Of a stretch of DNA of 64,000 nucleotides, positions 28,226 through 38,409 are shown piece by piece. The position numbers and the translations under genes are program-made. The stretch is from Alphaproteobacteria bacterium (lineage in GTDB: Bacteria > Pseudomonadota > Alphaproteobacteria > Rickettsiales > JABDBP01): assembly GCA_013288565.1 (NCBI GenBank), contig JABDBP010000001.1:303-64302 (forward strand). Direction: 5' to 3'. The notes under the pieces were generated by a model. That model was given only the letters and a program-made list of their open reading frames with translations. It was not told the DNA's origin and did not search any database. Position 1 is the stretch's first letter. Each line of letters begins with the position of its first letter.

Positions 28226-29851
28226 TTGGCAAAAGAACGGATGAATTTTGACGTTCTAATCGTCGGCGCCGGGCCCTCAGGGCTATCCGCTGCGATAAGG
28301 CTTAAGACATTGGCGCTAGCGCAAGGCCGGGGCTTAGACGTCTGTGTCATCGAAAAAGGGGCGGAAATCGGCGCTCACATATTATCGGGTGCGGTAATCG
28401 AGCCGAAAGCACTGAATGAATTGATTCCCGATTGGAAAAAGCGCGGCGCTCCACTTAATACCCCGGCAATAATGGATGAATTCCTGTTTCTCTCAGAGAG
28501 TGGTGCGGTGAAACTCCCAACGCCGCCGCAGATGAAAAACCACGGCAATTATATAATCAGCCTAGGCAATTTTTGCCGCTGGCTGGCATTGCAGGCCGAG
28601 GAGCTTGGTGTTCAGATTTTCCCGGGATTCCCGGGCAAAGAAGTTATGTTCAACCTGGAGGGGCAGGTCTTAGGTGTCCTGACCGCTGACCGCGGCGTCG
28701 CCAAGAACGGCAATCGGAAGGAAAATTACCAGCCCGGAATCGAACTGACCGCTAAATATACATTATTCGCCGAAGGGGCTAGAGGTTCGCTCACCAGGCA
28801 ATTATTCGAGAAATTTAATTTAAGAAAGAAATGCAATCCGCAGACTTATGCCATTGGCATTAAAGAATTATGGGAAGTTGACCCAAAAAACCATCATCCC
28901 GGTAAGGTCACCCATACTATCGGCTGGCCGCTGGATAGCGCGACTTACGGTGGCTCATTCATCTATCACCTGGAGAACAACCAGGTGGCAATAGGCTATG
29001 CCGTTGGATTAGATTATAAAAACCCGTATCTCAACCCGTTCAAGGAATTCCAGCGGTTCAAGGCACATCCAGTGATACGCGGAACTTTCGCCGGCGGCAG
29101 GCGGATTTCTTACGGCGCACGTGCAATCAGTGAGGGCGGCTATCAATCTATCCCGAAACTTACCTTTCCCGGCGGGGCGATAATCGGTGATGCGGCGGGT
29201 TTCCTGAACGTTCCGAAAATAAAAGGCACCCATACCGCGATGAAATCCGGGATGGTAGCGGCCGACGCGATATTCCTGGCGTTAAAGAAAGGCGATAAAG
29301 AGCTGGTGGAATATCCAAAAATGCTGAAAAAAAGCTGGGTTTATAAAGAACTCCGCCGTGCCCGGAACATTCGTCCGGCGTTCCGGTTTGGGCTTTGGTT
29401 TGGGCTGATATATTCGGCGATAGACACTTATATCTTCCGAGGCCTGGCGCCTTGGACGCTGAAAAACCATGCCGATCACCTCGCCTTGAAACCGGCTGAT
29501 AAATGTCGGCAAATCGAATATCCAAAACCCGACGGCCAGGTAAGTTTCGATCTCATGTCCTCGGTTTTCATTTCCAACACCAACCATGCCGAGGATCAGC
29601 CTTCGCACCTGGTTCTAACCGATTACGACCTGACGCTGGAGCATAGCCTGAAAGTTTATGACTCGCCGGAAACTCGGTATTGCCCGGCCGGGGTTTATGA
29701 AATCGTCAGGGATGAAAAACAGAAGCCGCAGCTCCAGGTGAACGCACAAAATTGCGTGCATTGCAAAACCTGTGACATCAAAGACCCCGACCAGGCGATA
29801 GTCTGGGTAACCCCCGAAGGCGGCGACGGCCCGAATTATCCGAATATGTGA
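28226..29851 (+). CDS. electron transfer flavoprotein-ubiquinone oxidoreductase
   Basis: 541 aa; FDVLIVGAGPSGLSAAIRLK; C-terminal NCVHCKTCDIKDP Fe-S motif. Confidence 0.96.
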   Translation: MAKERMNFDVLIVGAGPSGLSAAIRLKTLALAQGRGLDVCVIEKGAEIGAHILSGAVIEPKALNELIPDWKKRGAPLNTPAIMDEFLFLSESGAVKLPTPPQMKNHGNYIISLGNFCRWLALQAEELGVQIFPGFPGKEVMFNLEGQVLGVLTADRGVAKNGNRKENYQPGIELTAKYTLFAEGARGSLTRQLFEKFNLRKKCNPQTYAIGIKELWEVDPKNHHPGKVTHTIGWPLDSATYGGSFIYHLENNQVAIGYAVGLDYKNPYLNPFKEFQRFKAHPVIRGTFAGGRRISYGARAISEGGYQSIPKLTFPGGAIIGDAAGFLNVPKIKGTHTAMKSGMVAADAIFLALKKGDKELVEYPKMLKKSWVYKELRRARNIRPAFRFGLWFGLIYSAIDTYIFRGLAPWTLKNHADHLALKPADKCRQIEYPKPDGQVSFDLMSSVFISNTNHAEDQPSHLVLTDYDLTLEHSLKVYDSPETRYCPAGVYEIVRDEKQKPQLQVNAQNCVHCKTCDIKDPDQAIVWVTPEGGDGPNYPNM

Positions 29852-29863
29852 TTAGTGTTAAGA

Positions 29864-30481
29864 CTATTTCAATTCAAAACCTTCACGTTTTGAACATTTT
29901 TGCATTGACTCTTTCCATAACTCCTTGAGCCTTAAATATTTTTCCTGGGGTAACTTTTTCCTAAAAAGCTCCTGTATTTCTTCGTGTATGTTTGCGTTAC
30001 TTTCGTGTATTGCACCATCACCTCTTCCTGACTCTGTCCGGATTATAATATCTGCACTTCTTTCGTCCTCAATCCCCGGCCAACCGCCGAGACCTAATAT
30101 TTTTCCTGTTTTTACATCCAAAGTAAAATTTATAAGTTTTCTCGGCTCTCTTTTGTCATAGTATATATAAAAATCTTCACCACGATAATTAAAATCATAT
30201 CCAAGATCGGTACATATCCCCTTCAAAAACTCTACTGTTTCTTCTAACGGATTTTTAATTGGAGCTTCGGGAACTACAGGAGGAGCCACCGGCGTTTTTG
30301 CTGTTGGATTTGGTTTATTAACTGCCGGGTTCTGTGGATAAAAAAGCTCCAAAATTGCCGCTACCGTCATCGTCCCTAATATAGTCGCAATAAGTCCATA
30401 GCCTAATTTTTCCGATCTTGCATCGGCCCACTCATAAGCTCTTTGCCGCCATGATTTTTGGTTATCCGCCATAACTCCCAC
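29864..30481 (-). CDS. hypothetical protein with N-terminal transmembrane segment
   Basis: 205 aa ORF; GYGLIATILGTMTVAAILELF then Pro-rich linker. Confidence 0.7.
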   Translation of the reverse strand: MGVMADNQKSWRQRAYEWADARSEKLGYGLIATILGTMTVAAILELFYPQNPAVNKPNPTAKTPVAPPVVPEAPIKNPLEETVEFLKGICTDLGYDFNYRGEDFYIYYDKREPRKLINFTLDVKTGKILGLGGWPGIEDERSADIIIRTESGRGDGAIHESNANIHEEIQELFRKKLPQEKYLRLKELWKESMQKCSKREGFELK

Positions 30482-30518
30482 GATTTCTCGGAATAAGATT
30501 AAATTCTATCCAAGAAAG

Positions 30519-30534
30519 GTTAATAAATCGTTAA
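30519..30534 (-). promoter_or_regulatory. CtrA-type site TTAA-N7-TTAAC
   Basis: Minus strand TTAACGATTTATTAAC upstream of the 29864-30481 gene. Confidence 0.5.
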
Positions 30535-30641
30535 TACCCTGGCAAATATATTTATTATATGAGAAGTGGCTTGTGGTTTGTCTCGTGCCTTGTATAAGTA
30601 TTTCGTAAGGCATTAAGCATAACTGTTAGCGAAGGGTTTAA

Positions 30642-32975
30642 GTGGTTGCGAAAGAAGGATTTTTAGGGATAACGGCGAAAAACTTGCTAAGGCAGATGGC
30701 TGTCTCCATCACCATATTTTTCCTAACCGCGGCATCGGCAGGTGCGACTTCTAAACCCGCCGCCGATATGATAAGAACCATCAGCGTTGAGGGCAACCAG
30801 CGCATCGAGGCCGATACGGTAAAATCGTTCCTGAAATTCCACGAGGGCGACAGGTTCAGCCCCGTCCTGCTTGATAGTTCGCTGCAAAATATATATGCTA
30901 CCGGCCTGTTTTCCGACGTTACCATAAACCTGCAGGGCAACGATCTAGTCGTGAAAGTGGTAGAAAATCCGGTAATAAACGAAGTGGCGTTCGAGGGCAA
31001 TAAACGCATAAAGAAAGAGGATCTGGAAAAGGAGCTAAAGCTGAAAAGTCGTTCGGTCTATAATAAAAACGACCTGCAGAACGACGTGGCGCGGATATTG
31101 GATATTTACCATAAAAGTGGGCGGTTCGCGGCGACCGTCGCGCCAAAACTCATCAAGCTAGATCAGAACCGCGTCAACCTGGTCTATGAAATCAACGAGG
31201 GCAAGCGAACTGCTGTAGGTGGGATTTATTTTGCTGGCAATCATAATTTCTATGACGTCAAGCTGAAGTCGGTAATCCAGACCAAGGAAACCGCCTGGTG
31301 GCGGTTTTTCTCCAATGACGACTCCTATGACGCCGACCGCCTCGCCTATGACCAGGAATTGCTTCGGAAATTCTATAATTCTAAAGGTTACGCCGATTTC
31401 AAAGTGACTTCGTATACCGCCTATCTCGATCCGGATAAAAACGCCTTCTACATAACTTTCTCGTTCTCCGAGGGGGAAAAGTACAAATTCGGCAAAATAA
31501 ACATGGAAGCGAGCTTCAAAGGGCTTGATATGAAAAAGCTTGAGAAACTCCTGAAACCTAAGGAAGGCGATACTTTCAACGCCGATTTTATCGAAGATAC
31601 AGTGCAGGATTTGACCAAGGAGCTCGGCAATCAAGGCTTCGCCTTCGTCGCCATCGATCCAAAATTCGACCGTGATCGGGTGCATCATACCGTCGGTGTG
31701 GATTTCATAATAAAGGAAGGCCCGCGAGTTTATGTGCAGAACATCAACATTCACGGTAACGTCCGCACCGAGGATAAGGTAATCCGGCGCGAATTCCGCC
31801 TGGCCGAGGGTGATCCCTATAATGCCGACCGGCTCCGCCGCTCACAGCAGCGTATAAAGAACCTAGGCTATTTCGACAAGGCGGAGATAAAAAACAATCG
31901 GGGTGAAGATCCCGACAAGGTCGATATCGATGTCGATGTGACCGAGAAATCGACCGGCGAATTGACGCTCGGTGCCGGATATTCGACCACCGATGGGCTA
32001 CTTGCCAACATAGTTTTAAGCGAGCGCAACCTGCTTGGTACCGGGCAAAGCGTGCGGATCAACACCGTGGTGGCGCAGCGCCGCCAGGAAATCGACCTTA
32101 GCTATACTGAGCCCTATTTTATGAATAAGAACATCGCCGCCGGGTTCGATATTTTCGATACGCTTACTGACCTGCAGCAAATCAGCCAATATGAGGAAAA
32201 CTCGGTCGGGTTCGACCTGCGTGCCACTTACCCGTTCAACGAGCATCTCTCGCATACGGTGAAATATACACTGAAGAGTGATAATGTGTACAACATCCAG
32301 CCCACCGCCTCGGCCTTCATCCAGGAGCAGGCGGGAACCCTTATCACCTCAATGATCGGCCATTCTCTACTCTATGATGAAACCGATAATAAATTCGATC
32401 CCACCTCGGGCTATTACCTCCGCGCCAATGAGGATTTCGCCGGGCTTGGCGGCCAGGTGGCATTCCTGCGGCATGAATTGCGCGGCGGCTATTTCATTCC
32501 CACTCTTGGCGATAAATGGATATTGAAGGTGCTGGGCCGCGGCGGCTATGTTTTCGGCACTGAAGGCCTAGGAGCTCCCGATCACGGGGTAAACATCACC
32601 AACCGGTTTTTCCTAGGGGGCGATAATCTGCGCGGCTTCCGGCCGGATGGTGCTGGCCCGCATGATAAAATCACCGGCGATGCCCTGGGCGGGGATCTTT
32701 ATTACGCCGCAACCATCGAGCATTCCTTCCCGCTCGGACTGCCCGAGGAGCTTGGCTTCTACGGCGCAGCTTTCACCGATTTCGGCACTCTCTACAAGGC
32801 CGAAGACAAAGGCCCAAACGTTGAGGACTCAAGTACAATGCGCATCTCCGCTGGTATCGGATTTTCCTGGAGTTCGCCGCTTGGCCCAATCAGGATTGAC
32901 TTTGCTAAGGCTTTGCTTAAAAACACATATGACAAAACCGAGATAGTCCATTTTAGTTTCGGCACCAAATTTTAA
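30642..32975 (+). CDS. bamA: outer membrane protein assembly factor BamA
   Basis: 777 aa; POTRA repeats; NRFFLGGDNLRGFRPDGAGP; SSPLGPIRIDFA...HFSFGTKF C-terminal beta signal. Confidence 0.97.
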   Translation: MVAKEGFLGITAKNLLRQMAVSITIFFLTAASAGATSKPAADMIRTISVEGNQRIEADTVKSFLKFHEGDRFSPVLLDSSLQNIYATGLFSDVTINLQGNDLVVKVVENPVINEVAFEGNKRIKKEDLEKELKLKSRSVYNKNDLQNDVARILDIYHKSGRFAATVAPKLIKLDQNRVNLVYEINEGKRTAVGGIYFAGNHNFYDVKLKSVIQTKETAWWRFFSNDDSYDADRLAYDQELLRKFYNSKGYADFKVTSYTAYLDPDKNAFYITFSFSEGEKYKFGKINMEASFKGLDMKKLEKLLKPKEGDTFNADFIEDTVQDLTKELGNQGFAFVAIDPKFDRDRVHHTVGVDFIIKEGPRVYVQNINIHGNVRTEDKVIRREFRLAEGDPYNADRLRRSQQRIKNLGYFDKAEIKNNRGEDPDKVDIDVDVTEKSTGELTLGAGYSTTDGLLANIVLSERNLLGTGQSVRINTVVAQRRQEIDLSYTEPYFMNKNIAAGFDIFDTLTDLQQISQYEENSVGFDLRATYPFNEHLSHTVKYTLKSDNVYNIQPTASAFIQEQAGTLITSMIGHSLLYDETDNKFDPTSGYYLRANEDFAGLGGQVAFLRHELRGGYFIPTLGDKWILKVLGRGGYVFGTEGLGAPDHGVNITNRFFLGGDNLRGFRPDGAGPHDKITGDALGGDLYYAATIEHSFPLGLPEELGFYGAAFTDFGTLYKAEDKGPNVEDSSTMRISAGIGFSWSSPLGPIRIDFAKALLKNTYDKTEIVHFSFGTKF

Positions 32976-33009
32976 CAATATTCAACCACTAACAAAGAAG
33001 GCTCTCACT

Positions 33010-33639
33010 ATGAAAACAAAACTGTTTATAATCGCCGCCGCTTTTTTCCTGCTAGCAACTTTCCTATTGGGAGGGGCAGCAAGAGCCGATAATCCCGCCG
33101 ACATCGCTGGTAAGGTCGGCGTCGTCGATATACAGAAGATAATGCGTGATTCACTGGCGGCGAAAAACCTGCAAAGCCAGATCAGCAAGAAGAAAGATGA
33201 TTTCGAGGCCGAGATAAAAAAGCAAGAAGACGAACTGCAGAAAGCCGATAAGGATTTGGCGGAGCAGAGGAACGTCCTTTCCGCCGAGGCGCTGGAGAAA
33301 AAACGTAATGAGTTCAAAAGCCGCCTGACTAAGGTGCAGCGAAATGTCCAGACGCGCAAAGCCCAGCTTGAGGATGCCTATAACAAAGCGCTGTCGGAAA
33401 TCCAGACCAGCGTTTTAAAAATCACCGCCGATCTCGCCAAGGAGAAAAACCTGGCCCTGGTCATCCCTACTTCGCAGATTCTTTATGCGCAGGATAAGAT
33501 GAACATCTCGGATGAAGTGCTGAAAAAACTGGACAAGGAACTGCCGAAGGTCACTGTCACCATCGATCCGAACATCGAGAAAGAAGCGAAGAAAGCGGCG
33601 GAGCAATCCGAAAAATCGGATAAGCCAGCCAAGCAATAA
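33010..33639 (+). CDS. OmpH/Skp family periplasmic chaperone
   Basis: 209 aa; signal peptide; GVVDIQKIMRDSLAAKNLQSQISKKKDDFEAEIKKQEDELQK. Confidence 0.9.
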   Translation: MKTKLFIIAAAFFLLATFLLGGAARADNPADIAGKVGVVDIQKIMRDSLAAKNLQSQISKKKDDFEAEIKKQEDELQKADKDLAEQRNVLSAEALEKKRNEFKSRLTKVQRNVQTRKAQLEDAYNKALSEIQTSVLKITADLAKEKNLALVIPTSQILYAQDKMNISDEVLKKLDKELPKVTVTIDPNIEKEAKKAAEQSEKSDKPAKQ

Positions 33640-33661
33640 CAACTAGCCTTTAGGTGCGGAA

Positions 33662-34714
33662 ATGGCCGACAAGCGGTTCTTCGACTACAAAGGCCCTTTC
33701 CGCTTAAGGGAGCTGGCCGAGATTTCTGGCACAACGCTGCATCCTTCAGCCGATGCGGAAAAGCAGGTAAAAGACCTTTCCCCGCTTGATCGTGCCGGAG
33801 TGGATGAGATCGGGTTTCTCGACAATCCGAAATACATTGTCTCGTTTGAGCGCAGCCGCGCTGGGGCTTGCGTTGCCCGCGAGCGCCATGCGGCGAAAGC
33901 ACCGCATGGAATGAATTTGCTGATAACCGAAAATCCATACCTCGCTTTCGCTAAAATCACTAATCATTTCTACCCGGTCGATTACGCAAGTTTCAAGGGT
34001 GACATAGCGCAAACCGCCGTGATCGACGGTACTGCGAAAATCGGCAAAAATGTTTGGATAGAAGCCTTCGCAACCATTGGCGCCAACGCAGAAATCGGCG
34101 ATAATTGCCATATTGGTGCAGGAACGGTAATCGGCCGCGGCGTGAAAATCGGCAATGATTGTTTCATCAGCAACAACAGTTCGCTCAACTTCTGCCTGGT
34201 GGGAAACAGTGCGATAATACACAATGGCGCCAGGATCGGCCAGGATGGATTCGGGTTTGCCCAGGAAAAAGGTCATAATGTGAAAGTGCCGCAGGTCGGA
34301 CGTGTCATCATCGGTGATAATGTGGAAATTGGCGCCAATACCTGCATCGATAGGGGCAGTGGGCCGGATACTGTCATTGGCGACGGGACAAAAATCGATA
34401 ATCAGGTGCAGATCGGCCATAACGTGCATATTGGCAAACATTGCATCATTGTCGCGCAGGTTGGGATTTCCGGCTCGACGCAGCTAGGCGATCATGTGAT
34501 GGTCGGCGGCCAGGCCGGTATGACCGGACATTTGAAAATCGGTGCACAGGCAAGAATTGCTGCCGGCTCCGGCGTCGGGTTCGACGTTGCACCGGGTGAA
34601 AGCGTAGGCGGCTATCCGGCGATTCCGATAAAAGAATGGCATCGCTTGAGTTTTTCGCTTAAAAAGATAGCCGAGGAAATGGGCGCCAAGCTGAAGAAAG
34701 AAAAAAATGAGTGA
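33662..34714 (+). CDS. lpxD: UDP-3-O-(3-hydroxyacyl)glucosamine N-acyltransferase
   Basis: 350 aa; hexapeptide repeats, [42 protein letters not shown]. Confidence 0.97.
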   Translation: MADKRFFDYKGPFRLRELAEISGTTLHPSADAEKQVKDLSPLDRAGVDEIGFLDNPKYIVSFERSRAGACVARERHAAKAPHGMNLLITENPYLAFAKITNHFYPVDYASFKGDIAQTAVIDGTAKIGKNVWIEAFATIGANAEIGDNCHIGAGTVIGRGVKIGNDCFISNNSSLNFCLVGNSAIIHNGARIGQDGFGFAQEKGHNVKVPQVGRVIIGDNVEIGANTCIDRGSGPDTVIGDGTKIDNQVQIGHNVHIGKHCIIVAQVGISGSTQLGDHVMVGGQAGMTGHLKIGAQARIAAGSGVGFDVAPGESVGGYPAIPIKEWHRLSFSLKKIAEEMGAKLKKEKNE

Positions 34715-35162
34715 TGAGCCAAAAAGTAAGATCATAAACATCGAACGGATCATGCAGATGATTCCGCACCGTTACCCGTTCCTGCTGATCGACCGGGTAG
34801 TGGATGTGGTGCCGGATAAAAGCGCGGTCGGAATTAAAAACGTTAGCATCAACGAAGCGTTTTTCGCCGGGCATTTCCCCGGACGCCCGGTGATGCCGGG
34901 CGTGCTGATAGTTGAGGCCATGGCGCAGACTGCCGGCACTTTGGTGGTCCATACCCTGGGCAAGAAAGCCGAGGGCAAGCTGGTTTATTTCATGTCGATT
35001 GAGGAAGCCAAATTTAGGCGGCCGGTGGTTCCGGGCGACCAGTTGCGCATCCATGTGGAAAAGCTGCAAAGTCGGGGCAATGCCTGGAAATTCTCCTGCA
35101 CCGCCAAGGTCGATGAAATCAAGGTCGCCGAGGCGGTGGTTTCGGCGATGATATTGGATTGA
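34707..35162 (+). CDS. fabZ: 3-hydroxyacyl-ACP dehydratase
   Basis: [46 protein letters not shown]. Confidence 0.97.
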   Translation: MSDEPKSKIINIERIMQMIPHRYPFLLIDRVVDVVPDKSAVGIKNVSINEAFFAGHFPGRPVMPGVLIVEAMAQTAGTLVVHTLGKKAEGKLVYFMSIEEAKFRRPVVPGDQLRIHVEKLQSRGNAWKFSCTAKVDEIKVAEAVVSAMILD

Positions 35163-35671
35163 TGGGGATGCTAAATCCACCGTCAGCTACATATGACGTG
35201 GCAGAACAAGCTGCCCGCGAAGCTGTAGTAACGCAGCTTACGCAATGGGGATTTAATCCTGATAGGCATAAGCGGGTTTGGAACGGACTTCTTAATTCGC
35301 CTATTAGCAGGGTACAATTGAAAGCCGCCGGGTACAAATTTGACGGAGGAAAAGAGTATTTTTATAATTATCTGCAAGAAAGGGCTACATCTCCTGAGGT
35401 AGATTTTTCCTTTTTCAAGCCTGCATTTGCGGACAAGATGGCCAGAACGCTTATGAAATATTCGTTCGACAGCGTTGAGTTCACCCAAGAGAAATTTTCT
35501 GATCCTTATTTGCAGGATATTTTTAAGGTAAGTAAATCTGCGGGGGCTGGTTATGATTCTACTTATGCGCTTCTTGAAGGGCTTAGAAATTCTTTAGAGC
35601 GCACGGCCGCCATCGCAATGCTCGAGATACTTCCGCCATTTGCTAAAACAAAGAAAGCAGAGAGGCAATGA
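35162..35671 (+). CDS. hypothetical protein embedded between fabZ and lpxA
   Basis: Starts at TGATG overlap with fabZ stop, ends in ATGA overlap with lpxA start; no family recognised. Confidence 0.75.
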   Translation: MGMLNPPSATYDVAEQAAREAVVTQLTQWGFNPDRHKRVWNGLLNSPISRVQLKAAGYKFDGGKEYFYNYLQERATSPEVDFSFFKPAFADKMARTLMKYSFDSVEFTQEKFSDPYLQDIFKVSKSAGAGYDSTYALLEGLRNSLERTAAIAMLEILPPFAKTKKAERQ

Positions 35672-36471
35672 CTAAAATCCACCCCACCGCAATAATCGAA
35701 AAAGGTGCGAAAATCGCCGAGGGTTGCGTCATCGGGCCTTATTGTGTTATCGGCTCGGAAGTGAAACTTGGCCGCAATTGCCAATTGCAAAGCCATGTCG
35801 TCATCGCCGCCAGAACCACCATCGGCGAAAACTGCAAGATTTTCCCATTCGCGTCGTTAGGCAGCCAGCCGCAGGATTTGAAATTCAAGGGCGAAAAATC
35901 CGAATTAATTATCGGCAAGAACAACATCATCCGCGAATACGTCACCATGAGCCCTGGCACCGAAGGTGGCGGGATGCTGACGCAAGTCGGTGATGATTGC
36001 TTGTTCATGGCGGGCAGCCATGTCGCGCATGATTGCAAGGTAGGAAACCACGTCATCCTCGCCAACAATGCGACGCTGGCCGGGCATGTCACCATCGAGG
36101 ATTTCGTGATAATTGGCGGATTATCGGCGGTGCATCAGTTTGTCCGCATTGGCCGGCATGCGATAATCGGCGGTATGAGCGGCGTTGAGAATGACGTCAT
36201 CCCGTACGGCTCGGCTTTAAGCGAGCGCGCCGGGCTGGCGGGACTGAATATCGTGGGCCTGAAACGCCGGGGGTTCGACCGCGAGGAAATCCACAACTTG
36301 CGCATCGCCTACCGCATGCTGTTCTCGCCGGAAGGAACGCTGGCTGAGCGCATTGAGGATGTTGCCGAGCGTTTTGCTGACACAAAATCGGTGATGGATA
36401 TAGTGAATTTTGTGAGAGCGGAAAGCCCGCGCTCGATCTGCCAGCCACGCAATGGAAAATCAACCTCCTAA
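35668..36471 (+). CDS. lpxA: acyl-ACP--UDP-N-acetylglucosamine O-acyltransferase
   Basis: 267 aa; IHPTAIIEKGAKIAEGCVIGPYCVIG; INREYVTMSPGTEGGG-type motif. Confidence 0.97.
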   Translation: MTKIHPTAIIEKGAKIAEGCVIGPYCVIGSEVKLGRNCQLQSHVVIAARTTIGENCKIFPFASLGSQPQDLKFKGEKSELIIGKNNIIREYVTMSPGTEGGGMLTQVGDDCLFMAGSHVAHDCKVGNHVILANNATLAGHVTIEDFVIIGGLSAVHQFVRIGRHAIIGGMSGVENDVIPYGSALSERAGLAGLNIVGLKRRGFDREEIHNLRIAYRMLFSPEGTLAERIEDVAERFADTKSVMDIVNFVRAESPRSICQPRNGKSTS

Positions 36472-37276
36472 ACTTGGGCTAATTGCTGGCGGTGGGAATC
36501 TACCAAAAATTCTGGTCAGGGAATTACAGGAAAAGCGCGATGTTTTCGTCATCGCCCTCATCGGTGATTGCGAGCCGGAAACCATCGAAAATATTCCGCA
36601 CGAATGGGTGAACATCGCTGCCGTCGGTAAAGCGTTAAACATCCTGAAAGGTAATAACATAACGGAAGTGGTGCTGGCGGGCAGCGTGAAACGCCCGGCA
36701 CTTTCCTCGCTGCGCCCTGATTTTGCTGGAGCGAAATTCCTGGCGAAATTTCTGGCGCGCAAGAGCCAGGGCGATAATGCGATACTTTCGGCGATAATTA
36801 ACTATCTGGAGGAATGCGGCCTCCGCGTGGCGGGCGCGCATGAATTACTTGGCAACCTTCTGGTAGGTGTTGGTGCGCTTGGGAAAATCAAGCCGGACGC
36901 CCGAGTGAAAAAGGATATAGAACTGGCAACACGGACGCTCCGCGAAATCGGAAAGCTTGATATCGGCCAGGCGGCAATCGCCCAGAACGGCAGAATAATC
37001 GGCATTGAAGCAGTGGAAGGAACCGATGAATTGATAAAAAGGTGCGCTCCGTATTTGCGGCAAGATAAGGGCGGAGTTTTGGTAAAAATTAGAAAACCCG
37101 GCCAGGATTTACGCGCCGATTTGCCCACAATCGGGGTGGGGACGGTTGAAAATATCGCAGCCGCCGGAATGGCCGGAATCGCCCTGGAAGCCCGGTCTGC
37201 GCTAGTGCTGGATAAGGCTGAAGCAATAGAATCGGCGAACCGGCACGGTGTTTTCATATTCGGAATAAAACAATGA
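36452..37276 (+). CDS. lpxI: UDP-2,3-diacylglucosamine pyrophosphatase LpxI
   Basis: 274 aa; LGLIAGGGNLPKILV; position between lpxA and lpxB. Confidence 0.93.
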   Translation: MENQPPKLGLIAGGGNLPKILVRELQEKRDVFVIALIGDCEPETIENIPHEWVNIAAVGKALNILKGNNITEVVLAGSVKRPALSSLRPDFAGAKFLAKFLARKSQGDNAILSAIINYLEECGLRVAGAHELLGNLLVGVGALGKIKPDARVKKDIELATRTLREIGKLDIGQAAIAQNGRIIGIEAVEGTDELIKRCAPYLRQDKGGVLVKIRKPGQDLRADLPTIGVGTVENIAAAGMAGIALEARSALVLDKAEAIESANRHGVFIFGIKQ

Positions 37277-38409
37277 AGATTTTCATAATCGCGGGCGAGG
37301 CCTCTGGCGATTATATTGGTGCGCGTATCATGGCAGCGTTAAAAAATTCAAGCAAAAATGCTATCCGGTTTTTTGGAATCGGCGGTGAATTGATGGCGGA
37401 TGAAGGGCTTCTCAGCATTTTCCCCATGTCCGAAATTGCGCTGATGGGATTTGCCGAAATTATCCCCCATTTGCTGCGGCTTCTGCGGCGCATTAACGAA
37501 ACCGTGGAAAAAATCCGTGAGATAAATCCGGATATTTTAATCACTGTCGATTCGCCAGGATTCAATTACCGCGTGGCGAAAAAAGTAACCGGAGTGAAAA
37601 AAATCCACGTCGTTGCGCCGAGCGTGTGGGCGTATAAGCCCGGCCGCGCAAAAAAAACTGCAGAGATTTTTGACCGGCTGTTGACGTTGCTGCCGTTCGA
37701 GCTGCCGTATTTTACCCGCGAAGGCTTGGCAACCGATTATATAGGCCATCCGCTGATAGAACAGTTTTTAGCCGGTAATGGCCAGGATTTCCGGGAAAAA
37801 CACGGCATCGGAAAATCGGCCCCGGTTATTTTAGTCATGCCAGGAAGTCGGAAGACCGAGCTGAAAAAACTGCTGCCAGTTTTTGAAAAAACCATCGGGC
37901 TATTGGCGAAAAATATAAAAAACCTTCACGCCGTTATCCTGGCGACGCCGCAATTTGCACCACCACTTGTCGAGTGCGCTAAAGTTTGGCCGGTGAAAAC
38001 TATTGTGGTAACGGAGCTTAAGGAAAAGGCAGATGCCAAAGCTGCGGCTAATGTTGCGCTGGTGAAATCCGGCACTGCGGCGCTGGAAATCGCATTGGAA
38101 AATATCCCGATGGTCGTCGCCTATAAAGTAAATCCGGTTTCTGCCTGGCTGGTAAAAAGGATGGTGCGGGTGAACTTCGCAAGCCTGGTAAATATTATTT
38201 TAGGGCGCGAAGCAGTGCCGGAATTCATCCAGGAAAAATGCCGGGCCGAGGCGATCGCGCTGGAACTGGAGAAGCTGCTAATCGATCCACAGGCTAGGGT
38301 GAATCAGGTTTCGCTGCAGAAAATCGCGTTGAACAAATTAGGTTTTGGGCAGGAGCGCGCCCCTAGCGAAAAAGCGGCAGAGATTATACTACGGGAGATT
38401 GGAAGTTAG
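37273..38409 (+). CDS. lpxB: lipid-A-disaccharide synthase
   Basis: 378 aa; IFIIAGEASGDYIGARIM; VAPSVWAYKPGRAKK; LPGSRKTEL-type motif. Confidence 0.97.
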   Translation: MKIFIIAGEASGDYIGARIMAALKNSSKNAIRFFGIGGELMADEGLLSIFPMSEIALMGFAEIIPHLLRLLRRINETVEKIREINPDILITVDSPGFNYRVAKKVTGVKKIHVVAPSVWAYKPGRAKKTAEIFDRLLTLLPFELPYFTREGLATDYIGHPLIEQFLAGNGQDFREKHGIGKSAPVILVMPGSRKTELKKLLPVFEKTIGLLAKNIKNLHAVILATPQFAPPLVECAKVWPVKTIVVTELKEKADAKAAANVALVKSGTAALEIALENIPMVVAYKVNPVSAWLVKRMVRVNFASLVNIILGREAVPEFIQEKCRAEAIALELEKLLIDPQARVNQVSLQKIALNKLGFGQERAPSEKAAEIILREIGS

